The position numbers and the translations under genes were made by a program. A stretch of 64,000 nt of DNA from assembly GCA_942493245.1 (NCBI GenBank), contig OW818685.1:4154001-4218000 (forward strand). Direction: 5' to 3'. The notes beneath the pieces were generated by a model. The model saw nothing but the letters and a program-made list of their open reading frames with translations, was not told where the DNA came from and did no database searches. This stretch comes from DAOPYU01 sp942493245 (GTDB taxonomy: Bacteria > Sumerlaeota > Sumerlaeia > UBA8349). Within the stretch, counting starts at the first letter, position 1; every line of letters starts with the position of its first letter. Positions 27,497 through 36,478 of the stretch are shown here, piece after piece.

Positions 27497-30400
27497 ATGA
27501 AACGCATCATGATAGTGGGATGGGCGTTGTTCATGTTGCTTGGGTTTGCGGCGGCGGGAAACGATCTGACCAAAAATTTTGCATCCCCCCCCCCGGAGGC
27601 CCGGCCCTGGGTGTACTGGTTCTGGCTGAACGGGAACCTGACGCGGGAAGGGATGACCGCCGACCTGGAAGCGATGAAACGGGCCGGGGTGGGTGGGGTT
27701 CTGATCATGGAGGTGGACCAGGGCGCGCCGGTGGGGCCGGTGGCCTTCATGAGCGACCAGTGGCGGGACTTGTTCAAGCACATGGTCTCAGAGGCGGCCC
27801 GGCTGGGAATTGAGGTGAACATGAACAACGACGCGGGCTGGAACGGAAGCGGCGGCCCGTGGGTGCCCCTGGACAAAGCCATGCAGATGGTTGTAACCAG
27901 TGAGAAACAGGCGCCGGGAGGCAAAAAGTTTGAAGGGGAACTGCCCCGTCCCCACACCGAAGAGGGTTTCTATCGCGATATTGTCGTGCTCGCCTTCCCC
28001 ACTCCCAAAGACCCGGCAAATCCCGCTTATCGGATTCAGAATCTCTCGGCCAAAGGGATGTTCTGGGGCCGAATGCACGTGGGCAGTCTCGAGGAGACCC
28101 CTCCCGCTTCCCTCGTTCCCGTGGAGTCCACGGTCGCCCAGAACAAAATTGTGGATCTGACGGCGCAGATGGATGCGAATGGGAAACTCTCCTGGGACGC
28201 TCCGGCTCTCGAAGGTTCGCCCAATGGAGAATGGACCGTGATCCGTTTCGGCCACACCTTCACCGGCGCAAAGAACCACCCCGCTCCGGCGACCGGTATC
28301 GGTCCGGAGTGCGACAAATTGAGCAAGGAAGGGATCGAGGCCAATTACAGCGGAATGATAGGAAAGTTGGTTCAGGATGTCGGACCGCTGGCGGGAAAGG
28401 TGCTGGCGGCGACGCATGTGGATAGCTGGGAGGTCGGCGCGCAAAACTGGACCCCGAAAATGCGCGAGGAATTCAAACGGCTGCGCGGCTACGACATGAC
28501 GCCCTTTCTGCCAGTTCTGACCGGACGCATTGTCGAGAGCCGGGAAATCTCCGAACGATTCCTCTGGGATGTTCGCCAGACGGCCTCGGACCTGCTGGCG
28601 GAGAACTACATCGGCCACCTGAGAGAACTGGCCAACAAGGATGGCTTGAGGCTCTCGATGGAGGCCTATACGGCGCCGGCCAACGACCTGGATGTGGCCG
28701 ATTATATCGAGGAACCGATCAGCGAATTCTGGTGGCCGAGCGGCGGCGGACTCTACTGGACGCAGAAATCCATGGCTTCGGTCGCGCATGTCAAGGGCTG
28801 TCCGATTGTCGGGGCGGAAGCGTTCACGGCGGACAACAACGAGCGCTGGCTGGCGCATCCGGGCAATATCAAGGCGTTGGGTGATCGCGCCTTCTGCGAC
28901 GGTGTCAACCGTTTCATCGTCCATCGCTATGCCATGCAGCCCTGGACCGAGGTGCGCAAACCGGGCATGACCATGGGACCGTGGGGGTTGCATTATGAAC
29001 GTTCGCAGACCTGGTGGGAGGACTCCGGGGCCTGGCATCAGTATGTGGCCCGGTGTCAGTACCTGCTCCGGCAGGGCGCTTTTGTGGCCGATGTCCTCAG
29101 TCTTCAGTCGGAAGAGCCGATGCAGCGTTTCACCCCGCTGGCCTTGACCGGCTTCGATTACGATGGGATCGGCCCGCAGGCGTTTCTGAAGAATGTGACG
29201 GTCGAGAACGGCTCGCTGGTCTTGCCGTCCGGGATGAAATACCGGCTGTTGGTTTTGCCGGAAGGCGAGACCATGACGCCACGGATGCTCGAAAAGATCG
29301 AGGCGCTGGTCGAGGCGGGCGCGACGATTGTGGGAAAACCGCCGGTCAAGTCCCCCAGCCTTTCCGGCTATCCGGAATGCGACACACAGGTAAAGGGATG
29401 GGTGGAGAAGTTGTGGGGTTCCGGTTCCGAAACCGACCGGAAGGTCGGCCAGGGGCGGGTGCTGACCGGCAAGACCCCTTCCGAGGCGCTGGCCCTTCTG
29501 GACATTCAGCCGGACTTCCTCGCCAGTCGCAAGATCCGGTACATCCATCGCGTGGTGGACGAACAGGACATATATTTCGTCGCCAATCCGGCCCCGCAGC
29601 CAGTCGAGGCGGTTTGCGTCTTCCGGGTCAGCGGCAAGAAGCCGGAAGCCTGGTTCCCCGATACGGGTCGCATGGAACCGATTGCCGTGTTTGAAGAGAA
29701 AGACGGCTGCACGCGTATCCCCCTGCGGTTCGACCCTTCCGGGTCAATGTTTATCGTGTTCAAAAAGGACCCGGTAAAGGATTCCAACCGGGTTGTTTCC
29801 GTGAAACGCGACGGGCGGGAACTGGTAAAGATGGATGTGGCCAGCGCGACTGGCGAAAGTCCGGACGCGGTCAACACGTTCACCCTGGCTGCCTGGGTCA
29901 AACCGGGTGTCGAGATTCCGCTTCCGCAGGAGACCGATACGGGGCTGGCGGCCTATGGGATGGAACGCAACGACGTGCTCTTCGCGGCGCCAGGCCATGA
30001 AGTGTGGACCGACCGGGACGCTGGTGTGGGGTTCGGCGTCAGCCGGAACGGCGTCTGCGTTTACGAGCATGGCGCGTCCTATTTCCCGGCGCTTCTGGTG
30101 CATCCCGCGCCGATTGCCGACTGGACGCATGTGGCGGTGGTGTATCGGGACGGGACGCCGAGTCTCTATCTGAACGGGCAGTTCGCCCGCAAAGGGTTGA
30201 AGAGCCGCCTGGTGGCGCATGGAGGGGGGGGTGTCAGTCACTCCCGGGAAATCAAGCCTTTCAATGGACAGGTGGCCGGTCTCCAGCAGTTCCCCAAAGC
30301 GCTTTCCACCGAGGAAATTCGGAAAATGGCTCAATCCAGACCAACCGTAGCCGAACTTGAGCAAGGACCGGCATTTGACTTTGTGGGACAGGAGATCGCG

Positions 30401-31051
30401 CAAAAGGGCGCCTACGCGATCCAGACGGCGGATGGAAAGACTCGTCAGGTGGGTGCCTCCGATTTGCCACTGCCGGTCGAAATCGAAGGCCCCTGGGAGT
30501 TGAAATTTGCGCCGGGATGGGGAGCGCCCGAGAAAGTCGCGCTGGACCATCTGGTCTCCTGGAGCGAATACCCGGACAACGGGGTGAAGTACTTCTCAGG
30601 GGCGGCAACGTATCGGAAGACCTTCGAGTTCGCGCCCTCGCAACTGTCCAATCCCCTCCTGAGGCCGGTCGTGTATCTGGATCTCGGGAAGGTTGCCGTC
30701 ATGGCCGACGTGCAACTGAATGGCAAAGCGTTGGGCATGCTCTGGAAAGCGCCGTATCGCGTGAATATCACCGATGCCGTCAAGGCCGGGAAAAACGTGC
30801 TGGAAGTCCGGGTAGTCAACCTGATGGTGAACCGCATGATCGGCGACGAACAACGGCCCGAGGACAGCGAACGGAATCAGGACGGAACCCTCAAGCAATG
30901 GCCACAGTGGTTGCAGGAAGGGAAACCCAGCCCGACAGGCCGTTTCACCTTCTCGAGCTGGCGCCTCTGGCCCAAGAATTCCCCGCTCCAGGAATCCGGC
31001 CTGATCGGCCCGGTCACCGTGCGGACGGGAGCACGAATCGGGAGAAATTAG
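27497..31051 (+). CDS. Secreted glycoside hydrolase, GH106 alpha-L-rhamnosidase-like, with LamG-type insert
   Basis: 1184 residues with a signal peptide (RIMIVGWALFMLLGFAAAG). The catalytic part (about 30-650) opens with PWVYWFWLNGNLTREGMTADLEAMKRAGVGGVLIM, the typical beginning of GH106 proteins, and continues with DSWEVGAQNWTP and FWWPSGG-like segments. Residues about 795-945 look like a LamG/concanavalin fold (VNTFTLAAWVKPG, WTHVAVVYRDG, SLYLNGQ). The C-terminal part resembles a GH2-type sugar-binding domain (YRKTFEF, VYLDLGKVAVMADVQLNGK, RVVNLMVNRMIGD). It should release rhamnose from external glycans. A C10 run directly after the signal peptide and a G8 run near 30223 are odd. Family placement is from memory of motifs, not a search. 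Confidence 0.78.
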   Translation: MKRIMIVGWALFMLLGFAAAGNDLTKNFASPPPEARPWVYWFWLNGNLTREGMTADLEAMKRAGVGGVLIMEVDQGAPVGPVAFMSDQWRDLFKHMVSEAARLGIEVNMNNDAGWNGSGGPWVPLDKAMQMVVTSEKQAPGGKKFEGELPRPHTEEGFYRDIVVLAFPTPKDPANPAYRIQNLSAKGMFWGRMHVGSLEETPPASLVPVESTVAQNKIVDLTAQMDANGKLSWDAPALEGSPNGEWTVIRFGHTFTGAKNHPAPATGIGPECDKLSKEGIEANYSGMIGKLVQDVGPLAGKVLAATHVDSWEVGAQNWTPKMREEFKRLRGYDMTPFLPVLTGRIVESREISERFLWDVRQTASDLLAENYIGHLRELANKDGLRLSMEAYTAPANDLDVADYIEEPISEFWWPSGGGLYWTQKSMASVAHVKGCPIVGAEAFTADNNERWLAHPGNIKALGDRAFCDGVNRFIVHRYAMQPWTEVRKPGMTMGPWGLHYERSQTWWEDSGAWHQYVARCQYLLRQGAFVADVLSLQSEEPMQRFTPLALTGFDYDGIGPQAFLKNVTVENGSLVLPSGMKYRLLVLPEGETMTPRMLEKIEALVEAGATIVGKPPVKSPSLSGYPECDTQVKGWVEKLWGSGSETDRKVGQGRVLTGKTPSEALALLDIQPDFLASRKIRYIHRVVDEQDIYFVANPAPQPVEAVCVFRVSGKKPEAWFPDTGRMEPIAVFEEKDGCTRIPLRFDPSGSMFIVFKKDPVKDSNRVVSVKRDGRELVKMDVASATGESPDAVNTFTLAAWVKPGVEIPLPQETDTGLAAYGMERNDVLFAAPGHEVWTDRDAGVGFGVSRNGVCVYEHGASYFPALLVHPAPIADWTHVAVVYRDGTPSLYLNGQFARKGLKSRLVAHGGGGVSHSREIKPFNGQVAGLQQFPKALSTEEIRKMAQSRPTVAELEQGPAFDFVGQEIAQKGAYAIQTADGKTRQVGASDLPLPVEIEGPWELKFAPGWGAPEKVALDHLVSWSEYPDNGVKYFSGAATYRKTFEFAPSQLSNPLLRPVVYLDLGKVAVMADVQLNGKALGMLWKAPYRVNITDAVKAGKNVLEVRVVNLMVNRMIGDEQRPEDSERNQDGTLKQWPQWLQEGKPSPTGRFTFSSWRLWPKNSPLQESGLIGPVTVRTGARIGRN
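27585..27594. repeat. C10 homopolymer after the signal peptide of the GH106-like gene
   Basis: Ten consecutive C encode SPPP at residues about 30-33. The frame is open at this length; gain or loss of one base would abort the protein. Confidence 0.85.
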
Positions 31052-31175
31052 GGTTGCTTCTGGAGGGGGAGCGTTCGGTTTGAAACCTGCCCTTACCGGA
31101 TTCCATTCCAAGCGCAACGAATCGTTGGCATCAAATGTGGTTTTCAGATTGAATTGAAAGGACACCCCTCGTTTC

Positions 31176-32423
31176 ATGCACTCAGTAGCCATCACGGGCG
31201 TCGGCATTGTTTCCTGTCTGGGGTCGGGTTCCGGGCGGGTCCAGGACTCTCTACGCGCGGGGCGGTCGGGTATCCGGCTCGACCCGCGGCGGACGGATCT
31301 GGGCTTTCGCAGCGCCCTGACCGGGACGATTGACGATTTCGTCCCTCCCAAATTGGACCGGAAACGGACGCGGACCCTGACGACGTTCGGCCTGCAGGCC
31401 TACGGCGCGGCGGTCGAAGCCATCGAGGCGGCGGGGTGGAGCGAGGAGGACGTGCGCAATGCTCGGACTGGCCTGATCGTCGGGAACGACTCTTCGGCCC
31501 TGGCCGTGGTCGAACAGGTGGAAATCACGCATCGCGAGAAAAGCACCTTCCCCATCGGCGGCAGCCTGGTTTTCCGGGCGCTGAACTCGACCGTGAGCAT
31601 GAACCTGAACACCCTGCTGGGCAACCGCGGGGCGTCGTGGACGCTGAGCGGGGCGTGCGCCAGCGGGGGACACGCCATCGGACAGGCCGCCGACCTGATC
31701 GCGCTGGGGCGTCAGGACCGCGTGGTGTGCGGCGGCGCGCAGGAGATCAACTGGGAGTCGGTGGCGAGTTTCGACGCGACCAACGCCTTCTCGACGCGGC
31801 AGGCCTCGCCCGAGGAAGCCTCGCGCCCCTTCGACGCGGGGCGCGACGGCCTAGTCCCAAGCGGCGGCGCGGCGATGCTGGCCCTGGAGCGGGGCGACCT
31901 GGCGCGGCAGCGGGGCGCGGACATTCTCGGATGGGTGCGGTCGTATGCCTTTTCATCCGATGGCCAGAGTCTGGCGGCTCCGTCGGGCGAGGGGTTGCGC
32001 GCCTGTATGGAAGAATGCCTGAGCCGGGCGCAGTTGGGAACAGAATCCGTGGATTGTATCGCGGCGCACGCCACCTCGACCCCTCTGGGCGACGCGGTGG
32101 AGGCGGGAGCGATCGCGCAGGTCTTCGGCGAGGCGACCGGCGGGTCGCGCGTTCCCTGGGCGGTGTCGTTCAAGGGGATGGTGGGACACGAGATGTGGAT
32201 GGCGGGCGCGTCGCAGGTCGTGTACGCGCTCCTGATGGCGCGCGGGGGCTTCATCGCCATGAACCGGAACTTCGAGCGGCAGGAGGAAGGCGCGGCGCGC
32301 CTGCGGGTCGCGCGCGAGATCGTGGCCGAAACGCCCCGGCGGGTGTTGTGCAATTCCGCCGGGTTCGGGGGGACCAACTCGTGCCTGCTCATCGAAACGG
32401 AAGCCGCGACTCATGCTCTATGA
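31176..32423 (+). CDS. Beta-ketoacyl-ACP synthase (FabF-type KS), KS1
   Basis: 415 residues. Opens AITGVGIVSCLG, with the nucleophilic Cys in SGACASGGHA, first His in AHATSTPLGD and second His in KGMVGHEMWMAG, so the Cys-His-His condensing triad is complete. The end NSAGFGGTNSCLLI is standard. First gene of a tightly overlapping set; its stop overlaps the FAD oxidoreductase start by 11 bases. The region just upstream (31052-31175) has no clear promoter. KS1 should extend an ACP-bound chain with malonyl-ACP; the residue pattern around His (EMWMAG rather than xLGAAG) is a little unusual. Confidence 0.88.
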   Translation: MHSVAITGVGIVSCLGSGSGRVQDSLRAGRSGIRLDPRRTDLGFRSALTGTIDDFVPPKLDRKRTRTLTTFGLQAYGAAVEAIEAAGWSEEDVRNARTGLIVGNDSSALAVVEQVEITHREKSTFPIGGSLVFRALNSTVSMNLNTLLGNRGASWTLSGACASGGHAIGQAADLIALGRQDRVVCGGAQEINWESVASFDATNAFSTRQASPEEASRPFDAGRDGLVPSGGAAMLALERGDLARQRGADILGWVRSYAFSSDGQSLAAPSGEGLRACMEECLSRAQLGTESVDCIAAHATSTPLGDAVEAGAIAQVFGEATGGSRVPWAVSFKGMVGHEMWMAGASQVVYALLMARGGFIAMNRNFERQEEGAARLRVAREIVAETPRRVLCNSAGFGGTNSCLLIETEAATHAL

Positions 32424-34002
32424 CTCCGTGGTGATAGGGGCGGGGGCGAGCGGCATGGCGGCCGCTCTGACGCTGGCGCGCGAGGGCCGGCGCACGGCGC
32501 TGCTCGAGCGGGCGGCGCACGTGGGGCCGCTCCTGCGCCGATTCCGGCGTCAGGGGCTGTGGTGCGACAGCGGGCTGCACTACCTGGGTGGATTCACGCC
32601 GGAGGGCGTACTGGGACCGGTCCTGCGGTATCTGGGGTTGGATACCGCGCTGGAACTGCTTCCGATGCGCCGCGAAGGGTTCGATCTCCTTTCTACGGGG
32701 GAAGGCGAGGCGGTTTCGATCCCCTGCGGACAGGAAGCGTTGTGCGATGCTTTGGCTGCTCGCTTTCCAAACGACAGGCGGGTCGTCGAGGCCTATGTGG
32801 ATCGGGTTTTCTCCGTTTGCCACGCGGCGCCGTTTCTGAATCTGAATGTGGACCCCGACGCGTATGATCCCGGCCCGGACGCGTACCAGAGCGCCGAGAC
32901 GGTTTTGCGCAGTCTGGGGGCGAGTGAAGCGTTTCTCCGGGTCATGGGGGTTCATGGGTTTTGTCTGCACGGGACACGGGTGGACGAAGCGCCCTTCTTT
33001 CTCCATGCGATGGTGCTGGGGTCGTTCTATGAATCGGCGTCCCTCCCCGTGCGCGGGGGCGACGCCGTGGTGGACGCCTTCGAAACACGGCTGGCCGAGG
33101 CGGGCGTGGACGTGCTGACGGGGTGGACGGCCACCGAACTGGATCTGAATGAGCAACGCCGGGTCCGGGGAGTGCGGGCGCGGGGGCGCGAGGGAGACGA
33201 ACTCGTACTCGAATGCGACGCCTGCGTAGCGACACTGCACCCCCGTCAGATCGTGGCGCTCCTGCCTCCCGAGGCGCGGCGGAAAAGCTACTGCCGGCGG
33301 GTCGAACGGCTGGAGGACACCTTTTCCCCTTTCGCGCTCTATCTGGAGGCGGAACAGATCCCGGATCGCGTCAAACGATCCAACTTTTACGCACAGGAAT
33401 TCGAAGAAACAAAAGGATCTCCCTTCACGGGCGGGACGCCCGTGCCACCTCGGGGTTTGCACCACCTGGCGGTGATGGCGGGGGATTGGGGAAACGCGCC
33501 CGATGAACGGAAAACCTTGTGCGTCCTGACCCAGGCGTGGGAAAATCGGACGGGTGGCCACTGCCTGCGCGGCGGGGATCCGTTTTGCCGGGAAGTGCCG
33601 GAGTCTTTTTTGCTCGGAACGGAAAATCCCGCCCTCCAGGAGAAAGAAGCCGACACCCGGCAGGCCGCCTACGAGGCGTTCAAGCAGGAATGGACAGACC
33701 TAACGCTCGATCACCTGTTCCGGTATTTTCCGGAGTTGCGCGGGCGCTGCCGGGTAGTTGAAGCGGCCACGCCCTGCACGTTCGAACGCTACACGGGCCA
33801 CCCGGGCGGGGCGATTTATGGAGCGAAGCATTCTGTCGTCAGTGGCGAGGTGGGCCAGTTGGGACCGGTCCACGGGCTGTGGCTGGCAGGACAAAGCGTG
33901 GCGATGCCGGGGGTGATGGGCGCCCTGATTTCCGGCATGCTGGCGGCGTCGTTTATCACGGGGAGGCAAAGTTTGTGGGAACACATGCGCAAATACCGCT
34001 GA
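32413..34002 (+). CDS. FAD-dependent oxidoreductase (phytoene desaturase/retinol saturase-like)
   Basis: 529 residues. N-terminal dinucleotide fold DSVVIGAGASGMAAALTLAREGR, then LLRRFRRQGLWCDSGLHYLGG, typical of CrtI/RetSat-type enzymes, and a C-terminal FAD loop (LWLAGQSVAMPGVMGALISG). Family members desaturate, saturate or isomerise polyenes; related genes occur in flexirubin-type clusters. In this cluster it could act on the polyene or fatty chain. About residues 338-346 read TGGTPVPP, exactly the translation of a GGGCGGGACGCCCG repeat (33426-33452), so a mobile repeat seems to have entered the gene in frame. Overlaps KS1 by 11 bases and KS2 by 28. Confidence 0.82.
   Translation: MLYDSVVIGAGASGMAAALTLAREGRRTALLERAAHVGPLLRRFRRQGLWCDSGLHYLGGFTPEGVLGPVLRYLGLDTALELLPMRREGFDLLSTGEGEAVSIPCGQEALCDALAARFPNDRRVVEAYVDRVFSVCHAAPFLNLNVDPDAYDPGPDAYQSAETVLRSLGASEAFLRVMGVHGFCLHGTRVDEAPFFLHAMVLGSFYESASLPVRGGDAVVDAFETRLAEAGVDVLTGWTATELDLNEQRRVRGVRARGREGDELVLECDACVATLHPRQIVALLPPEARRKSYCRRVERLEDTFSPFALYLEAEQIPDRVKRSNFYAQEFEETKGSPFTGGTPVPPRGLHHLAVMAGDWGNAPDERKTLCVLTQAWENRTGGHCLRGGDPFCREVPESFLLGTENPALQEKEADTRQAAYEAFKQEWTDLTLDHLFRYFPELRGRCRVVEAATPCTFERYTGHPGGAIYGAKHSVVSGEVGQLGPVHGLWLAGQSVAMPGVMGALISGMLAASFITGRQSLWEHMRKYR
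33426..33452. repeat. GGGCGGGACGCCCG repeat fragment inside a coding sequence
   Basis: CACGGGCGGGACGCCCGTGCC followed by ACCTC matches the right end of the repeat at 23239-23353. Length as inserted keeps the frame. Confidence 0.7.
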
Positions 34003-35240
34003 GGCGGGTCGTCATCACGGGCACGGGGGCCGTTTCTCCATTCGGGCAGGGGGTGGAGGCTCTGGTTGCGGGAATCCGCGCCGGACGTTCGGCGGTGGTG
34101 GATCTGTCGGCGGAGTGGAGCGAAAAGATTCCGGCCCTGACATGCCTGGTGGGCGCTCCCCTGCCCGAACCGTTGGACCCGAAACAGATCGAACGGAAAT
34201 TCCGACGCTCGATGGGGCCGACGGCGATGATGGCGGCGCTGGCGGCGCGCGAAGCGTTCAATCAGGCCGGGTTGGAGGGAGAAGCGCTGGCTTCGGGCCG
34301 CGTGGGGGTTAGTTTCGCCTCGACCACGGGGAGTACGGCCAGCCTCGAACAGTCGTTTCTGCATTACTTCCAGAAGAATTTCTCGGAATCGCTCGGTTCC
34401 GGTACGTTTTTCCAGATCATGAGTCACACGTGCGCGGCCAATCTGGCCCATTACTTCGGGATTCGCGGGCGCGTGGTCTCGCCCGACGCGGCATGCGCCT
34501 CGGCGGCTCAGGCGATCGGTCTGGGGTTCGAAGCGATCCGGTATGGCCTTCAGGACGCCATGCTCTGTGGGGGCGCGGACGAGTTGCACGCCGTGGTGAC
34601 CGGGTGTTTCGATCTGGTCCACGCCTCCTCGTGCCGGTACAACGACCATCCGGACCAGACTCCTCGCCCCTTCGACGCGGGGCACGATGGCACGGTCTGC
34701 GGGGAAGGCTCGGGGGCCTTAGTGCTGGAAAGTGAAGACTCGGCGCGGGCGCGCGGAGCGCGCATCCTGGCCGAGGTGGCCGGGTTCGATACCGTCGCAG
34801 ACGGGGGGCATCTGGCCCAGCCTTTGAGCGACTCGATCACGCGGTGCCTGCACAACGCGCTTGACAACGCGGGAGTGTTACCAGAAGGTATCGGCTATGT
34901 GAACGCCCACGGCACGGGCACAGCGCTGGGCGACGCAGCCGAAGCGCAGGCGGTCGTGGACGTTTTCGGACCGCAGCGCGTGGCCATGAGCAGCCTGAAA
35001 GGGCACATCGGACACACACTGGGGGCGAGCGCGGCGCTCGAGACCATCGCCTCGCTCGACATGCTGGCCCACGGCTATCTGGCGCCGACGCGCAACCTGA
35101 CGGAAGTGGCGGCGGATTGCGCGGGACCGGATCATATCACGGTCTTGCGGCAACAGCGGTTCGATGCGTTTGTAAAAAATTGCTTCGCTTTCGGGGGCAT
35201 CAATACGGTTTTAGTCGTGAAGAGGTATGAGGATGTTTGA
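33975..35240 (+). CDS. Beta-ketoacyl-ACP synthase, KS2
   Basis: 421 residues from GTG 33975, chosen because GGAGG lies eight bases upstream and it begins shortly before the conserved LRRVVITGTGAVSPFG. Active-site Cys in SPDAACASAAQA, His in NAHGTGTALGD and His in LKGHIGHTLGAS are all present. The end NCFAFGGINTVLVV is standard. It overlaps the FAD oxidoreductase by 28 bases and the ACP gene by 14, so translation is coupled. It may pair with KS1 or KS3 as a heterodimer, but as no CLF-type loss of Cys is seen, which subunit dominates is open. Confidence 0.9.
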   Translation: MGTHAQIPLRRVVITGTGAVSPFGQGVEALVAGIRAGRSAVVDLSAEWSEKIPALTCLVGAPLPEPLDPKQIERKFRRSMGPTAMMAALAAREAFNQAGLEGEALASGRVGVSFASTTGSTASLEQSFLHYFQKNFSESLGSGTFFQIMSHTCAANLAHYFGIRGRVVSPDAACASAAQAIGLGFEAIRYGLQDAMLCGGADELHAVVTGCFDLVHASSCRYNDHPDQTPRPFDAGHDGTVCGEGSGALVLESEDSARARGARILAEVAGFDTVADGGHLAQPLSDSITRCLHNALDNAGVLPEGIGYVNAHGTGTALGDAAEAQAVVDVFGPQRVAMSSLKGHIGHTLGASAALETIASLDMLAHGYLAPTRNLTEVAADCAGPDHITVLRQQRFDAFVKNCFAFGGINTVLVVKRYEDV

Positions 35241-35511
35241 GCAGGAAGACGAGAATCGGGTCAAAAGGGTGCTGATGGAAGAATTCGAGCTGGCGGAAGA
35301 CGTCCTGACGCCTCAAGCCTCTCTTTATACGGACATGGGGCTGGACAGCCTGGACAGCGTGGACCTGGTCGTGGCGCTCGAGCGCGAATTCAAGTTCAAG
35401 GTGGTCCGTACCGTGGACGAAGAACGCATCCGGGCGATCCGGACACTCGAGGATCTCTACGGTTTCATCGAGATCAAGCGCCAGGAGGTGGAAGCGAATC
35501 GCGACGCCTGA
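35227..35511 (+). CDS. Acyl carrier protein
   Basis: 94 residues. The phosphopantetheine site is Ser in MGLDSLDSVDLVVALE, preceded by the usual short N-terminal helix and followed by IRTLEDLYGFIE. ATG 35233 (residue 3) has the better ribosome spacing (AAGAGG); ATG 35227 is also possible. It overlaps the KS2 stop. As the only ACP in the set it should carry the growing chain for KS1-KS3, the dehydratase and the acyltransferase. Confidence 0.93.
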   Translation: MRMFEQEDENRVKRVLMEEFELAEDVLTPQASLYTDMGLDSLDSVDLVVALEREFKFKVVRTVDEERIRAIRTLEDLYGFIEIKRQEVEANRDA

Positions 35512-35575
35512 CCGACGGCCCGGAACCGCTTTCGATGTGCATTTCCCAGACGCGCAATAGAGTTTCCGTGACGAG

Positions 35576-36343
35576 ATGAAAACCTTTTTTTTCACCCTTT
35601 TCCACTTTTTTTACGTCCCCTACCTTCTGGCGCTCACGGCGTTTTATTTTTTTCCGGTTTTCCCGGCCTTCGTGGGGTGGTTCTGTTTGAGTGGAAAAGG
35701 CCTGTTCGATGACGCGATGCGCCATGTGTCCCAGTATTTCGGACGGTATCTGCTGCGATTGTCCTGGCCTTGGATTCGGGTGCGAACGGTGGGATTCGAG
35801 CGGTTCCCGTCCGATAGCCCCTGTGTGGTGGTCTGCAACCACCGGTGCTACCTGGATATTTTCTTCAGCGCCCTGATCCCCCGGACCAATCTGCTCGTGG
35901 CCGTCCGCTCCTGGCCGTTGCGCATGCCGTTTCTGGGATGGTTCATGCGGCATTCCCAATACCTGGACATCGAAGCCACTTCGATGGACACAATCTTGGC
36001 CGATTCCGAAAAAAGGGCGCAACAGGGGGTCTCATACCTGTTTTTCCCCGAGGGTCACCGCTCGCGCGATGGGCGTTTGCAACGTTTTCGCTCCGGCGCG
36101 TTCCTGATTGCGGTCCGGAACAACCTGCCCGTGGTTCCTTATTGTATCGAGGGAACCGAAAAGGTCGCGCCGTTTGGTTGCGTGTTGCCCCGCCCATCGG
36201 AGGTCCGCATCAAGATTCTGGAACCGGTGCGTCCCGACACGTTCCCGGAAGAAAAACGCGCGCTGCTTCTGCGCCGCCACGTCGAAAACGTGTTCCGCGC
36301 TCACCTGGGGGAGGAACTTGTGACGGGAGCCCCTGAGGATTGA
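35576..36343 (+). CDS. PlsC-type lysophospholipid acyltransferase, membrane-anchored
   Basis: 255 residues. Hydrophobic N-terminus (FFFTLFHFFYVPYLLALTAFYFF) anchors it in the inner membrane. Acyltransferase motifs: NHRCYLDI (H-x4-D type) and FFPEGHRSRDG, followed by VPYCIEGTEK. It should transfer an acyl or aryl-polyene chain to a glycerol-type acceptor. Related acyltransferases accompany aryl-polyene and flexirubin loci, consistent with anchoring the product to lipid. Lies 64 bases behind ACP. Confidence 0.88.
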   Translation: MKTFFFTLFHFFYVPYLLALTAFYFFPVFPAFVGWFCLSGKGLFDDAMRHVSQYFGRYLLRLSWPWIRVRTVGFERFPSDSPCVVVCNHRCYLDIFFSALIPRTNLLVAVRSWPLRMPFLGWFMRHSQYLDIEATSMDTILADSEKRAQQGVSYLFFPEGHRSRDGRLQRFRSGAFLIAVRNNLPVVPYCIEGTEKVAPFGCVLPRPSEVRIKILEPVRPDTFPEEKRALLLRRHVENVFRAHLGEELVTGAPED

Positions 36344-36478
36344 AACTCGAGTCTAAGAGATCATCAACCAGAACCGGTTGACCCTGCGCGGGATTGGTGA
36401 GATGCTTCCAAAGGTCTCTAACCTGGAATACCGATTCCGATTGGGGCGCAGAATGAAACTCCTGAGCGAGATTGCACC

